A DNA stretch of 48,000 bases from Apostichopus japonicus (taxonomy: Eukaryota > Echinodermata > Holothuroidea > Aspidochirotida > Stichopodidae), in contig NC_092567.1 in assembly GCF_037975245.1 (NCBI RefSeq), forward strand, positions 25,476,876-25,524,875. The letters run 5' to 3'. The position numbers were made by a program, and so were the translations under genes. The notes under the pieces are model-generated. The model did no database searches, was not told where the DNA came from, and saw only the letters and a program-made list of their open reading frames with translations. Of this stretch, positions 1 through 11,459 are shown piece after piece. Every line of letters begins with the position of its first letter. Positions within the stretch are counted from its first letter, which is position 1.

Positions 1-2640
1 TCATCATTAATTTAGTTAAAGAGAACATAATCCAATGTATCAAGGGTTAATTCAACCACATTACAACGAATCAACTATTCAGTCATATCTCTTGATGTCT
101 GTCGGTGCCTTATAATATGGTACAAAATGACTCGTTTGATCGTTTGGCTTGTTGTTCTTTCACCTCTTCTTCTGTGTTATCATGTTTTCTGTTGAAGCAA
201 AACAAAATACAATAACTTTGACATAATACGCTATATAATAAATGTTTGAAAGCCACCCTTCGATTGTAAATATGTTTAACGCGCTTGCTCAAACAGGAGA
301 ACCAGTTCCCTTCCAGCCATGGATCAATACAATTTTTCATAGACAAGTTTATGATTGGCCGCTTATGATTTTGAAAAATGCTGTATTGCTAGAACACTCC
401 TGAATGTTTCGGACAGTGTATACAGTTTAGTTGAATTGACGAATAAACTATTATGGGTGAATATCTTATGGTATGATCAAAATCTGGGCGTCCAGTTTGC
501 TGTTGAGAGTCCGGGGAGGGTGGGGTGGGTGTTCGGGGAGGGCTACATCATGTAATAAAGCGGCGAAAGAAGCTATCAAAAATTGGGAACGGCAGACAAA
601 CCCCGCAGGTTTGGGGAATTTTCCATAAACGGTGATTGGATTGGAATCTCAACAGTTTTTGTCTCCAGTTGGACTTTTCATACCGAAGTTTTCCACTTTC
701 CATCTCATAGCTTAGTTTGTTTTGCTCTTAAAATGTCGACTTACTTTGTCCATATTTTGTTTACTTATCTTGTTTTGTTTTTATTATTGATATTTCGACT
801 ATTTATTCCCAAAGGTTTACTATATTATCTAATAGTTTCGACCATTTCCTCAAGATAAGGTTTTCTTATCACCTGCTAATAGAAACCTCAAATTGTGATC
901 TAAAAATTGATTTCCACTATTTTTGTGTGTGCAAAGTTCAAGTATTTTATTTAAACCAACATTTCAACTTGATTTTCTCAATTTCCGACAATATTTCGAC
1001 TTATATTCTTACATTCATAACTTTTGATTACGAAATTTCGACTTGCTCCTTAAAATTCGACATTTTATCTCAAACGTTACACTGCTTTAATTGAAGATAT
1101 TGACTTTCCTTCATTAATCATTTTTTTTTAAATTTCGACTCATTATGCTGACACCGTGAGATTTTTGCAATGACAAAAATAACCTTAAGCTTTAACGTAT
1201 TTCTGTAGATAAAAAGAGATGCTTTGACAAAAGAATTTGACTCATGAACGGAGTTTCAATAGTATTAGAATAATATGGAATTCCATTGTGGTTAACTTGC
1301 GGATAACTTGGAATGAATACATGTTTATCAGCGCCCGTAATACCTTGATCTACAGGGCGTACGGGGATACCAAGAAATATAACTTGCATTAAGTATCCAA
1401 TTGGCACGGCGATTGCGCAGCGGAATCTTACTTGGTGGAACAACAGATGGTATGAATTTTTATTATCTTAACTTTCAGTAAATATGTATCAATGATTACA
1501 TCAACCTTATTTTAAGTGTTACCTTTTACGAGACGGTCCCATCACCTGTCGATCAATATAAAAGAAATGTTACCGTTTCAATCTTTGTTTGATACTAGTT
1601 GTGTATAGTCTGGTACTTTTTTTGGTTCAAAAAGAAAATGATTGACGTTTTTCGATGAAAAGATAACTATAGGACCACTTGGTACCATTCTTTTCAAAAA
1701 AATTGTATCTGTTTTTTTTTGTGGCTTGCATATTTAAGAACAATAACGGAAGTACATGTAGTGCAAAAATTGTGTCAATTGAGGCAATTTTAAACCCCTT
1801 TAAGCCTCCCAGGAGCAGCGTACGAAAATTGTTTACTTCTGAGTGAAGCGGTTTGTTTACAAGTGACGAAAACTTCAGGCTCTGATAGCCAAAAATCTGC
1901 GCGGTCATGGTACCAGAAATGATAATGCCATAAAAGGCCAAATTGTCAGCTGTCCAGTGATGGGTAGTGTTTAGCTAATAAAATCTTCTATCTAGACTTG
2001 GAGACCCCATTACTTTTGTGATTTAGAAGCAAGGAACTTTGAAGTGCTTGATGATCTTGCCGAAGTACTGTCTTCATCCATAATATTGCTTTATCACATC
2101 TATAAGTGGATGCATCAGACGTCTCTCTATATCACTTGGAAATTATTCCTTTGGTACACGTATTGTGTTTTTCTTTCATAATATTACAGTTAAATTCAAT
2201 GTAATGGTACATTAATATTTCAAAGAAAAACTTAAGTTGTGAGTCTTTCAGTGGAACAATATACATGATATGTTGTAACCACCTCAAATAGCAACGGCTA
2301 TCATGAAATATTTCGTTTTCAAAGTCTGTGGAAAATGAATTTAATGACTACTTATTTTGAAAAACGCAACCAATTTATTAAATGTATCATTGCCAGTCAT
2401 GTATATACAGATACACTTACCCTCCAGCATTTCCCAGCAAAGTCCAGTGCATAAAACCCGTTTGGACATGACCACCGAACTTCGTTCAATATTGGGAAAA
2501 GAGAAAACAAAATCGTTTTTGAGATAACATTATTTGATGAAAATATTTTTTACCAAAAAGGAACTTGAAGGAAACAGGTGTGATGAACTAATGTGAAAAT
2601 CCAGAATCCATGTGTAATTTATCTTGTTCTGCAAATATTT
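1..2640. other. No gene recognised, AT-rich
   Basis: I find no convincing coding exon, RNA gene or transposon end here. The short open frames lack recognisable motifs and overlap on both strands. A loosely spaced TTTCGAC-like word recurs between about 730 and 1140, and a G-rich run lies at 513-542. Confidence 0.5.
513..542 (+). other. Putative G-quadruplex motif
   Basis: Four or more runs of three to four guanines are separated by one- to few-base loops (GGGGAGGGTGGGGTGGG, then another pair of runs). This fits the usual intramolecular G-quadruplex pattern. No gene is nearby to suggest a role. Confidence 0.4.
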
Positions 2641-2681
2641 GCACATTTATAACCATGGTGATGATTGTGGCCATTATAATG

Positions 2682-2826
2682 ACGAGAGCTTTCAATCAAA
2701 AGTAGCCTTTCTCGGTGCATGATCACCGAAAGCGACAAAGAGTAGCAGGATTTGAAACATTTTATAGCGAAGACTGTCGGCATGGCGGTGAAGTCAAAGC
2801 GACTTACTGATTTCTGCTGGATTAGC
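2682..2826 (-). repeat. Second, diverged copy of Penelope-like element end
   Basis: This stretch repeats 2971-3113 with roughly 80-85% identity by eye, in the same orientation and about 287 bp away. Both contain the words CACCGAAAG, GAGTAGCAGGA and AAGCGACTTACTGAT. It lies beyond the terminal repeat at 2843-2955 and a short TA run. The element therefore appears to continue into a second, truncated head-to-tail copy, an arrangement known for Penelope-like elements. Confidence 0.6.
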
Positions 2827-2842
2827 ACTATATATATATATA

Positions 2843-2955
2843 TAGGAATAACGGAAAAACTGTTAAACAACTATGCTGCATTTAGAGAAAGGCTGGATCT
2901 CGAGTGAGATACAATAATTGAATTAGGTAAGTGATTGGAATTAAAACAGCCAATG
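2843..2955 (-). repeat. Penelope-like terminal direct repeat, 3' copy
   Basis: About 113 bp are nearly identical to 5970-6082, in the same orientation, on the other side of the retroelement coding region. Both start TAGGAATAACGG and run to AACAGCCAATG, with only a few differences near the end. They are the LTR-like direct repeats of the Penelope element on the minus strand; this copy lies 3' of the gene. A TA microsatellite abuts it at 2829-2843. Confidence 0.75.
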
Positions 2956-2963
2956 GTTGGTTT

Positions 2964-3003
2964 TTGCAGAGCTTTCGAGCAAAACTAGCTCTTCTTCCGT
3001 GCA
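2964..3003 (-). ncRNA. Degenerate hammerhead-ribozyme-like motif
   Basis: Read on the minus strand, a CGGAAGA heptamer is followed by a short hairpin (AGAGCTAGTTTTGCTC), then GAAA and GCTCTGC. Hammerhead ribozymes have a CUGAUGA box, a stem II hairpin and a GAAA box. Such motifs are known in the terminal repeats of Penelope-like elements. Here the hairpin and GAAA are present but the CUGAUGA box is altered at two positions, so self-cleavage is unlikely. The related copy at 2682-2718 is more decayed. The assignment rests on position and pattern only. Confidence 0.3.
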
Positions 3004-3113
3004 TAATCACCGAAAGTGACAAGGAGTAGCAGGAATTGAAACTGTTTTATAGAGAAGATGTCGGCATGGTTGTAAAGGCAAAGCGACTTACTGATATCTG
3101 CTGAATTGAGCAG
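2971..3113 (-). repeat. Penelope-like element 3' end segment
   Basis: This is the non-coding segment between the end of the endonuclease region and the terminal repeat. It matches 2682-2826, which gives the tandem partial structure of the element. It contains part of the hammerhead-like motif. Confidence 0.6.
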
Positions 3114-3131
3114 AAGTTTTAGAAATTCGGA

Positions 3132-5943
3132 TTATTTTAATCCGCATAATTCCGTCGTTATTGTAAAGGAATTGTTTTGGTTGATCTGGGACGGCAAATC
3201 GTTTCTGATGTTTAAACCGAATGGTGCCGTGGTCTTTAGGTTTAGTTCCCAGAAATTTGCTTTCGCTTTCTTAGATTTATCTGTCCAAGAATCGTTCTGG
3301 TCAATGGCAATAACACGCAAATTCTCAATTGAATGATTTTAGAGATCGAAGTGATTTGCAACAGGTTGGTAGATCTTTTTTGTTTTTGATCGCCGATCTA
3401 TGTTGTGTCATTCTCATTCTAAGAGTGTTTTTTGACTCTCCAATGTATTGTAAGTTACAAATATTGCAGTAGATGAGGTAAATGACATTTTTGGATAGGC
3501 AGTTAATTATGTGCCGAATTTGGAACGTGCGTTTGGTTTGGTTGCTCTGAAAGGCCCCGGTCGAATCAACAAGTAAGCACGTTTTGCAATTTTGTGTACA
3601 GGGCGATGATCCTGTAGTTTCTTTTTTGCTTTCCCCTAATGGGGTGTCATCCCGAAAGGATGCCCGAACTAAGATATCTCGTAGGTTGCTGGGTCTTTTA
3701 AAAGCGATGACAGGTAATTCTGGGAAAACTGATTTCAGGCGTTCGGTGCCTTGAAGTAGGTGAAAATTCTTCTGAATGATATTAGCCAGTGGTGGGAGAC
3801 CAGGGTGGAATTCAGAAACCAATGGTACCCTTTTGGAACTGGTTTGACGAGTTTGGTACGTCAATGTTTCGGTACGGGGTTTGCTTTTAGCCTTTTTGAT
3901 GGCATTTTCAATAGTACCCCGAAAATACTGTCTGTTTCGGAGGTGTTGTGACAGTTCTTTAGTGCGTGAATCAAAATCGACTTCAGAGGAGCAAATGCGT
4001 CGAATGCGCAACGCTTGACTGTACGGAATATTTCTGGTACAGTGACGTGGATGGCAACTGCTTGGTAAGAGGTAGTTGTGCTCGTTCGTGGGTTTATTGA
4101 ACAAGTCTGTTTTGAGTGAACCATTTTGTAGGGTCACGGTGGTGTCCAGGAAGTGAACGCCATGTTCAGAGAAATCAGCAGTGAATTTGATAGTGTGATG
4201 AAACGAGTTTATGTCATCAATGAAGAGTTTTAGATTTGCCTCACCGTGGGTCCATATCATAAAGATATCGTCAATGTAACGTAACCACGTGTGTGGTTTC
4301 AAGTTTTGTCGAGATAAAAATTCTTTCGCGAGGTTTCCCATAAAGATGTTGGCAAAAGACGGTGCCATTTTGGTACCCATTGCGGTGCCATGAATTTGGA
4401 GGTAGTGTTTGTTGCCAAATACCAGATTATTGTTGGTCAAGATAAGATGCATTAATTCGGCCAATTCTTTCTTCGTGGGGGTTTTGCCACGTTTCGGTTT
4501 GAATGCTTTTGTGCAGGCCGAAATGCCCTCTTCGTTAGAGATATTTGTGTATAACGAACACACATCCAAGGTAACTAACAGAGTAGATAAGGGAAGATTT
4601 TTTATTTCCCCAATTTTCCGGATGAAATCCGTAGTGTCCTGCACATAGGACGAAGGGCCGAAACAAGAGGTTGGATGAGGAGATCCACGAATTTGGAATT
4701 TTTTTCAGTCGCTGTACCATTACCCGATATTATGGGCCTCCCGGGATTGCCTTCTTTGTGAATTTTAGGCAGAAAATAAAAGCGACCAGGTTTTGGGTCG
4801 TTTTCCAGGAGGTTTTGGCCTAACTTGCGGTCAATGGAACCGTTAGAGACTATCTTTTGGATGACTCTTTTCACGTTTTGTGTGATTTCTTGAGTAGGAT
4901 CAGAATCTAAGAGTTTGCAGTGTTGAGGGTTGCCGAGTAGTCTGTTCGCTTCCTCTCTGTAGAATTGTTTGCCCATAGCGACAATTGCAGAACCCTTGTC
5001 GGCTGACTTGATGACAATGTCATCGCGCTTCCGTAGTTCATGAATGGCCTGTCTGACAGTTTTGCTGAGATTGTCGCGGAAGTCTGGGGCGGAGGTCTGT
5101 GTTTTAACATCCTCTTCAATGGCCGAAATAAATGATTCAAGAGGCGCACAATGGGCCTTGGGTGGATTCCACGAGCTTTTTGGCTTAAAATTGGAATGCA
5201 AGTCGTTGGTTTGTTGCGTGGTGTTATTGCCATTTTCGTCGGCAAAAAATTCACGGAGACGTAAGCGTCGATAGAACAGATTTAGGTCAAGAGAAAGTTT
5301 CTGAGCGTTAAACTTGCCGTGGTTTAGGGCAAAAATTTAGACCTTTGGAGAGAAGGTTTGTTTCTCTTGCCGAGAGTTGGCAATCAATGGTAACAACTGC
5401 ACTTTGGGTGGTGTTGCATGCGGTCTGTATCTCTTTCCGACGGAATCTGCGAGACCTGGTTCTTTTTGAGGTTTCAAGTTGGGTTTCACCAGAAGACTTA
5501 ACTCTTTGCGTGACATTATCCCTCTTCAATTTGTGACATTGTCTTGAAGCTAGGGTATGTGAGAGGTTCAAGCAAATTTTGGAGATGGAGTCAAGCTTTC
5601 TTTCGAACTCGTTCTTGGGTAGTTCTTTTTGCAGTTTTCTGGTTTTGGAATCAATTTGCTGGCTAAGTTCGTGAATGGTTTTGCGACAAATACTTATTTG
5701 CACAGCCATTAATTCAAGCGAAGCATTCTTAAGGATTCCTTTCCAATTGGCAAAGCTGTCGCTATCAGAAAGTGGTAAACCAGCACGGACTTTGATTTTA
5801 AGTCCTTTTGGTACCGTTTTGTTTTTACGGTATAGTCTGTAGTTGGAAAGATGATGCCGATACCGAACCCGTTTTTCGGAAAGGCGTCGAAGCGTTTTCA
5901 AAGTTTCAAAGGTGCTCTCCATTTTGAAGCATAGATGGATCAA
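3132..5943 (-). pseudogene. Penelope-like retroelement polyprotein (RT + GIY-YIG), decayed
   Basis: One retroelement gene is broken into four frame segments. The N-terminal part (5943-5308) is basic and coiled-coil-like and ends in a conserved SKGLNFCPKP block. The segment 5201-4602 carries LPKIHKEGNPGRPIISG, the start of the reverse transcriptase. The segment 4644-3325 carries DVCSLYTNI, GTKMAPSFANIFMG and the catalytic YIDDIF. It ends with a GIY-YIG endonuclease block (YLIYCNIC then YIGES, with downstream arginines). The endonuclease tail continues in another frame at 3320-3132 (NFWELNLKTTAP). Frames change near 5308, near 4650 and near 3360, and an in-frame stop lies at 3339-3341. This combination of RT and GIY-YIG defines Penelope-like elements. 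The copy cannot make a full protein. Direct terminal repeats flank it at 2843-2955 and 5970-6082. Confidence 0.93.
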
Positions 5944-5969
5944 TTAGATACAACAGTGAAAGATATAGA

Positions 5970-6229
<260 letters not shown>

Positions 6230-6520
6230 CTGATAGAAGCTGGGCTTAATAAATACCTTGAAAATGCTTGCCACTCAATGAAATTTTCTGAACCGAGGCA
6301 TTTGTTGGGTTTCTGTTGCTGTTAATCCTGCAAGTGCAAATGATTCGAGACACAAATATATATTTACTAACTGTTTACCAAGAAGTTGAAGTATTCGTCA
6401 AAAATGAACTTATTGACAGTTGCATAAGGAAAATACTGTAGAAGTTTTCTCCAAGAAATTACAGGCTACATCCCCATTTCCTATCACCTTTAATAATAAC
6501 TGCTATTTGCAAAAAGATTG

Positions 6521-6760
6521 CTATGGAATGAGAAGGGTTTCAATTTCGTTTTCTAGTACATACACGAGTTCCTTTATTATCTCAGACTGGCGGGCGTAGG
6601 CTAATATTCTTTCCATGTCTTCTACGCTTATCTGAGTAGACTTCTCAATCTTCATCTTCTTCACTTGGAGGAAAGGCAATCGGTTCTCTCCTTTTAAGTA
6701 CGATGTACCATCCTCATCCGCAGTTAAGCACTTCTCTAAAGACAAACACTCAATAGGGAC
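6521..6760 (-). CDS. NACHT/NLR gene, predicted exon 3 (C-terminus)
   Basis: This is the predicted last exon of the NACHT gene, encoding 79 residues and a stop. The acceptor is a CAG at 6763-6761 preceded by a pyrimidine-rich stretch. It opens in phase 0, which matches the phase 0 donor at 7302. The product has alternating leucines (IECLSLEKC, LPFLQVKKMKIEK, ELVYVLE). These suggest one or two degenerate leucine-rich-like turns, not a full LRR array. The intron would be 541 bp. No clear polyadenylation signal is visible before the Penelope element downstream. The joining is inferred from splice consensus and phase, not from transcripts. Confidence 0.6.
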   Translation of the reverse strand, partial: VPIECLSLEKCLTADEDGTSYLKGENRLPFLQVKKMKIEKSTQISVEDMERILAYARQSEIIKELVYVLENEIETLLIP

Positions 6761-7301
6761 CTGCGAGTGAAATGCAACAGTTTTTGAAATGTTATTTAAA
6801 GTCATGTAAGAAACTATGTGAGAGGTATACATACATTCGATATCTACAACATATGATCACTGGTACAGGGATAGGTAGATATCATTAGTGTGTGCTCCAT
6901 ATCAGTTTACCAGAACCCTGTTGAATGATGTAATTATTTCTATATCCATGTTGCATGGCTTCAAATATTTGTTTATGTTAAATGCATGCCGTTGCGTTAT
7001 ACGCATTGTAACTAGATGTATGATAACTGAAATGTATGCGTACGGTACGACATTAACAGTGGGCTGAATGTTACTTGCGTCCATACTTTAGCTTGCCGGA
7101 CCGTATTACAATTGTATGCAACTAGTTTAATGTAGTTGTTTAATTTCCTGATTAAAATCAAAATCTTATACCAGTCGGAATACCTGATATTAGCAGCTTC
7201 CTGTTTACTCCCAAATAACTGACTGTAATCACTAAAATGCAATTTTTCACATAAATAAGCATAGCCAGATGAGAATCTCCACCGATGTAGCATTTTCTTA
7301 C

Positions 7302-8821
7302 CTTATGAGTAGACGCAATTTTCAATAGTAAGGCCAAAGATCTCTGTGACAATTGTGAGTCTTTGTCGCTAAACGAAACAGTATCTGAACATAACGTTCG
7401 CACCGTTTTCAGAGATTCCTTCGTATTTTGTTCCAAGCTGCAGAGTATTGCAAACTTTTCACCACCCGGTATGCTCCTCAAATAGTCAATTATTTTGTCT
7501 CCACTTTCAGGCCGAAGCCCACAAGCAAATCGAAAAACATATTGGAAATTAAACGGATTTAACATATTCAAAGAGACTAAATCTTCTTGCGGAGAGTGGT
7601 GTCCTGCCGTGCTCGTAAACTTTGTTTCGGGTTTCGACGCTAAGAAAGCTAAGTAATGAGCTGCATACCATTCACAAACTATGTCGTGATAAAATCTGAC
7701 TTCAGTTATCCTAGACGTTGAATCATCCAAATCGAGAACTACCTCTTCCTCAATAAAACTACCTAATTGAACATAACGATTGTATAATTCCTCTGTAAGA
7801 GCTTCACTCAGTTGCTTTTTCTCCCATTTAGTCTGATGTCCCTTCTCACTTAAAGTGCTGAACGCTATATAGTCTAACCTAGCGTGGTCATTTTCGAAAC
7901 GGTAAAGATTATTTACATTTGCATCTGTCAGTTTGTTTCTCATGTGATCATGGAAGCAGGAAACGAGGAAGCGAAATAATCCTGTAACAGAATTATAGTC
8001 TCTAAAGTAATATTTCTTCTCCTCAGCCACATGAGCAAACATTACAAATATCAGAGGAACCTCGCAGAAATCTCTCAAAACAACATTGTCTTCAAGCTGT
8101 GTTTGAATTTCCTTCAATTTCGTATCGTCGGCATCTATCCCCTTCCTGATATATTCTTCTCTTGCTTTCGCGTCAAAACCAGTCAGTTTCACAATTTTTG
8201 TTCCTGGAGCGAGTTCCTTCGGTTGATACCTCGTTGTTATAGCAACGTCAATGTTCTTTAGGTGTTTGCCGACAATTACCATGTCAACGGGACGCAAACC
8301 GACGCCTAAGTCATGTTCAAGATACTCGTCATATCCATCTAAAAGTATTTTAACGTGGTATCGTAGAAGAATAGATTCAATGTCCTTGACGGTAATGTCA
8401 GCACGAGGTAGTAAGTAAAGCTTGATGGCCCTAGGGATAGACGTTTGACTACTTAATTGCCTCAACTGGAGAATAATTAGGATATCAACCTTATGTATCG
8501 GAGAATCTTTTATTTTGTTGCACCAGTCATACGCAAGTTGCATCGTCAATGTCGATTTTCCATATCCAGGTTCGCCTTCTATTACGAGTCTCTTTGCTTG
8601 CATTCGACGATCACCGAAAATCTCTTTATATGATTCTAACGGTTCCCATGGAATTGAAGCTCCTTGATGTGGTGTTTCGGTCAGACATACTTCAACACCG
8701 GTATCTATAAAGACTTGGTTCACGGAGAAGTGCTTTTCTCTCATGTATGGGATGGGATGGACTGCTTCATACCGTCTCTTGTACTTCCATTTCAAAGCTC
8801 TTATCATAGTCTCTTTCTTAT
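7302..8821 (-). CDS. NACHT-domain NTPase (NLR-type innate immune receptor), main exon
   Basis: This long exon carries the nucleotide-binding core of an NLR protein, a cytosolic sensor that oligomerises on ligand-dependent ATP binding. Counting from the methionine at 8807, the Walker A motif GEPGYGKST is at residues 78-86, the extended NACHT Walker B motif ILLDGYDEY at 154-162, and a sensor-like AITTRYQ near 189-195. A later FYHDIVCEWYAAHYLA block matches the winged-helix/superhelical region of NLRs. The exon starts after TTTCTTATAG (AG at 8823-8822) and ends ATAAG before GTAAG at 7301, both good splice consensus. With exons 1 and 3 the protein is 590 residues. Only about 60-70 residues precede the nucleotide-binding fold, so no death, DED or CARD domain is encoded in these exons. 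No stop or frameshift is present. NACHT identity is certain; the gene model is predicted. Confidence 0.9.
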
Positions 8822-8876
8822 CTATAAGAAACGAAAATATATAAGGATTTTTTAAAGATCATTGTATAATGTGCAG

Positions 8877-8951
8877 CCTTCAACAATTTTCGTTGGAGGA
8901 TGACGACATCGCTGAATCTGAAGAAGATTCTGACGATGAAATCCTGATATG
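8877..8951 (+). other. Possible plus-strand acidic coding exon
   Basis: A 75-bp segment is bounded by an acceptor-like GTGCAG and a donor-like ATATG/GTAAGC. In one phase it reads a strongly acidic peptide (SLEDDDIAESEEDSDDE). It lies only about 55 bp from the acceptor of the NACHT exon on the other strand, inside that gene's first intron. No partner exons are identified, so it may be chance or a transposon remnant. Confidence 0.2.
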
Positions 8952-9904
8952 GTAAGCCACACTGTATGTATTGTGTATACATGTACTGTCGTAGCGCAAT
9001 AGGCCTATATGACTCATCGTTAAGCTTGACTACCATTGTATTGCATAATACATGTAGGTCAAGTAGTTTGGAGGAAAGGGGAGGGGTATAAGGGGGAGGG
9101 GTTGGCAACCTGGTAGAAGATATGATTGAGGGGAGGGGAATGAACTGGTTTTTTTAAGTTTGAATAAGAAATTTCAAAAGTCAAAGCAATTTGCTTCCCT
9201 TTTTTTGTGTATTGTTTGTACAAATTTTGTAATCATGCGCATACTAATTAGCCTTTTATTAGACCCTTGCTCCAGTTACAGCAACATTTGAGGTGCCAAA
9301 TAAGATGTGGATGAACAACAGCCTATACTTATCACTCCAGAAGAGCCCTTGACCAGCATGGACATGAAAATTTAACAAAACGTCAAAAAATCAGTCATAT
9401 TCCTCACATTCAAACATCAAATTATATTTTACTGATAAAATAACATGTCTTGAACTCATCAAACTATCAAAAGTCCAGCAGATTTCATCGAAATAATTTC
9501 AAATGGGCAAAGGAAAGTACAGTTATGTATCATAACCTCATTTGCATATTTACATATCTAATTAGCTCAATTATAAAAAAATTATAAAAATTAAAACCTT
9601 ATTTCAATACCTATCTGTCAATACTTGGGTCCCTATTGACAAAAATGAACAGATTTTAAGTAATTACAATGTGTAAATATTTTCCCCAGGAACAATGACA
9701 TGACGTGGCAATTGGGAACTAAGGATTTAAGAGTTGCCTATAGTTACTGTTTCGAACTTTGTTTCTTGAATAAGATATATGGACCGTAAAGCAGCACTTT
9801 ACTCTATTTACTAACACATGCGAAATGATCCATTATAGCCTAGTTATGGGTATACAGTATAGAAACCGATTCGTTTGAAATAACCTATATAATGGTGATG
9901 AGTT

Positions 9905-10620
9905 ACAGGAGGTCTCTGTTGAAAGAGACCTAGCTATCTACATTGACTCACCTCTGCAACCTTCTAAACATTGTCGTGAAGCTGCTAAAAGAGGTAATAT
10001 GGTTTTAGGTATAATCAAAAGAAACTTCAGTTTCTGAGAGAGGACATCGTAGTTAGGCTTTATAAGCTGTTGGTTAGGCCTCATCTGGAGTATGCTGTGC
10101 AGGCTTGGAACCCATATTTTGCTTAGGATAAGGAAGTACTCGAAAAGGACAAGAGGAGGGCTACTAGGATGATTATTTCCTTAAAGAGTGTTCCTTATTA
10201 TAGGCGGTTACATCTGTTGAATCTCACCACACTGAAGCTTAGGAGGTTACGTGGGGACTTGATTCAGGTCTTCAAGACTGGGTATGGTTTTGAAAATTTA
10301 TCTTTTACCGACTTTTTCATGTTTGCTAACAGTAGTTGTACCAGAGGTCATTTTCTTAAACTCCAAAAGTCACATAGTAAGATTAATATTCGGCATAACT
10401 TTTTATCTAATAGGGTTGTGAAGGAGTGGAACGGTTTGCCCGAGAAAGTTGCACGTACTTGCAAGTAGTGTCAATGGGTTTAAGAATGCTTTGGACAAGC
10501 ACTTTGAACATTGTAATCGGGTCTGAGTGTTTGTATCTTCAGTTTTTTTCTCTCTCTATAGGGTCCGTGATTGAGACTTAAGTGTCCATCCTGATCCTTT
10601 TTTTTTTCTACTAAACTATA
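9905..10620 (+). pseudogene. LINE (non-LTR retrotransposon) 3' fragment in NACHT gene intron 1
   Basis: Three frame pieces together read as the C-terminal part of a LINE reverse transcriptase. They are VRLYKLLVRPHLEYAVQAWNP near 10050-10120, KDKRRATRMI near 10145-10175, and RRLRGDLIQVFKTGYGF with VVKEWNGLPEKV at 10169-10450. The open stretch at 10169-10468 is the longest. Upstream of the RT tail, ERDLAIYID and HCREAAKRGNMVLGIIKRNF are readable in a shifted frame. The 5' part of the element is absent. The 3' untranslated part (to about 10620) closely resembles the minus-strand copies inside both P-type elements at 29545-29885 and 33783-34120, so they are one family. It sits on the opposite strand to the NACHT gene. 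Confidence 0.85.
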
Positions 10621-10895
10621 TATCCTATGAAGGAATAATCTTACAAAATCAATCAGAAACACAATCAATTGTAAATTTAGATGCATAAAATCGTGTAATA
10701 ATCATTTTTTTTATGTAGTTAAATGATACTACAAATGATTGAAAACTTTGATGAATCCAGCCAAAGCAAATCAGACATAGTATTTAGCGAGAAAACAAAC
10801 ACCACGCCTGCATACAGCGACAGAGTAACAGACTTACAGACATTTTGAAAACGGTCTGCACTATAGACACACGTGAGGAGAAACTAGATGCTTAC

Positions 10896-10908
10896 CTTCT
10901 AGTGACAT
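10896..10908 (-). CDS. NACHT/NLR gene, predicted first coding exon (MSLE)
   Basis: A minus-strand ATG at 10908-10906 with A at position -3 is followed by four codons and one base, then a strong donor (GAAG/GTAAGC). The leftover G joins the two bases that open the main exon at 8821 to make a GAT codon, so the frame runs on without a break. The coding length of the three exons is 1773 bases, an exact multiple of three. A short upstream ATG ending in TAA lies in the leader. The exon is very small and unconfirmed; other exons in the 2.07-kb intron cannot be excluded. Confidence 0.4.
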
Positions 10909-10989
10909 TGTGCTCCGTTTGATCTTTAACGGTGCATGGAAGGAGAACAATATCTGTTAATCCTACATATTAAGAAGGATGTACCATTT

Positions 10990-11451
10990 ATCATCTGAAA
11001 TGAAGGAGTGATATCTCGTTTCAGGTTCCTTGAATGGGTAAAATATTCATGTTACAATTTACGATACACAAGTAGTTAGCAAGTCTTGTGAAGGACTTTA
11101 GATAATGTTCCAATCAGTGAGAATAATCAATCAGTTAGCCGATGAATATAAATTAATTTATGGAAAATATGACAATTTGAATAACAAAATCTGTACATTT
11201 GTTTAATCTACATAAAGAAAGATATATTAATGAGCGTGCAGTTACTAACAATGTATCGAAAATTAAAGAATATTTTAACTAAACGCTCATTGCCAAATAA
11301 GGAATGGCGAGTCATAAAATTCACTTCTTAAATATCATTCCTTTATACATCTTAGTCTAGTGTAGCGATCTGAAGAAATAAAGAGAATCCATTAACATAA
11401 AACGTTGATGCTAGCCCTCAACTTTGGCCACTTAATCACACCGAATTGCGA
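10990..11451. other. No gene recognised
   Basis: AT-rich sequence upstream of the predicted NACHT start. It may include its promoter, but I see no convincing TATA or initiator arrangement. Confidence 0.4.
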
Positions 11452-11459
11452 CAATCACC

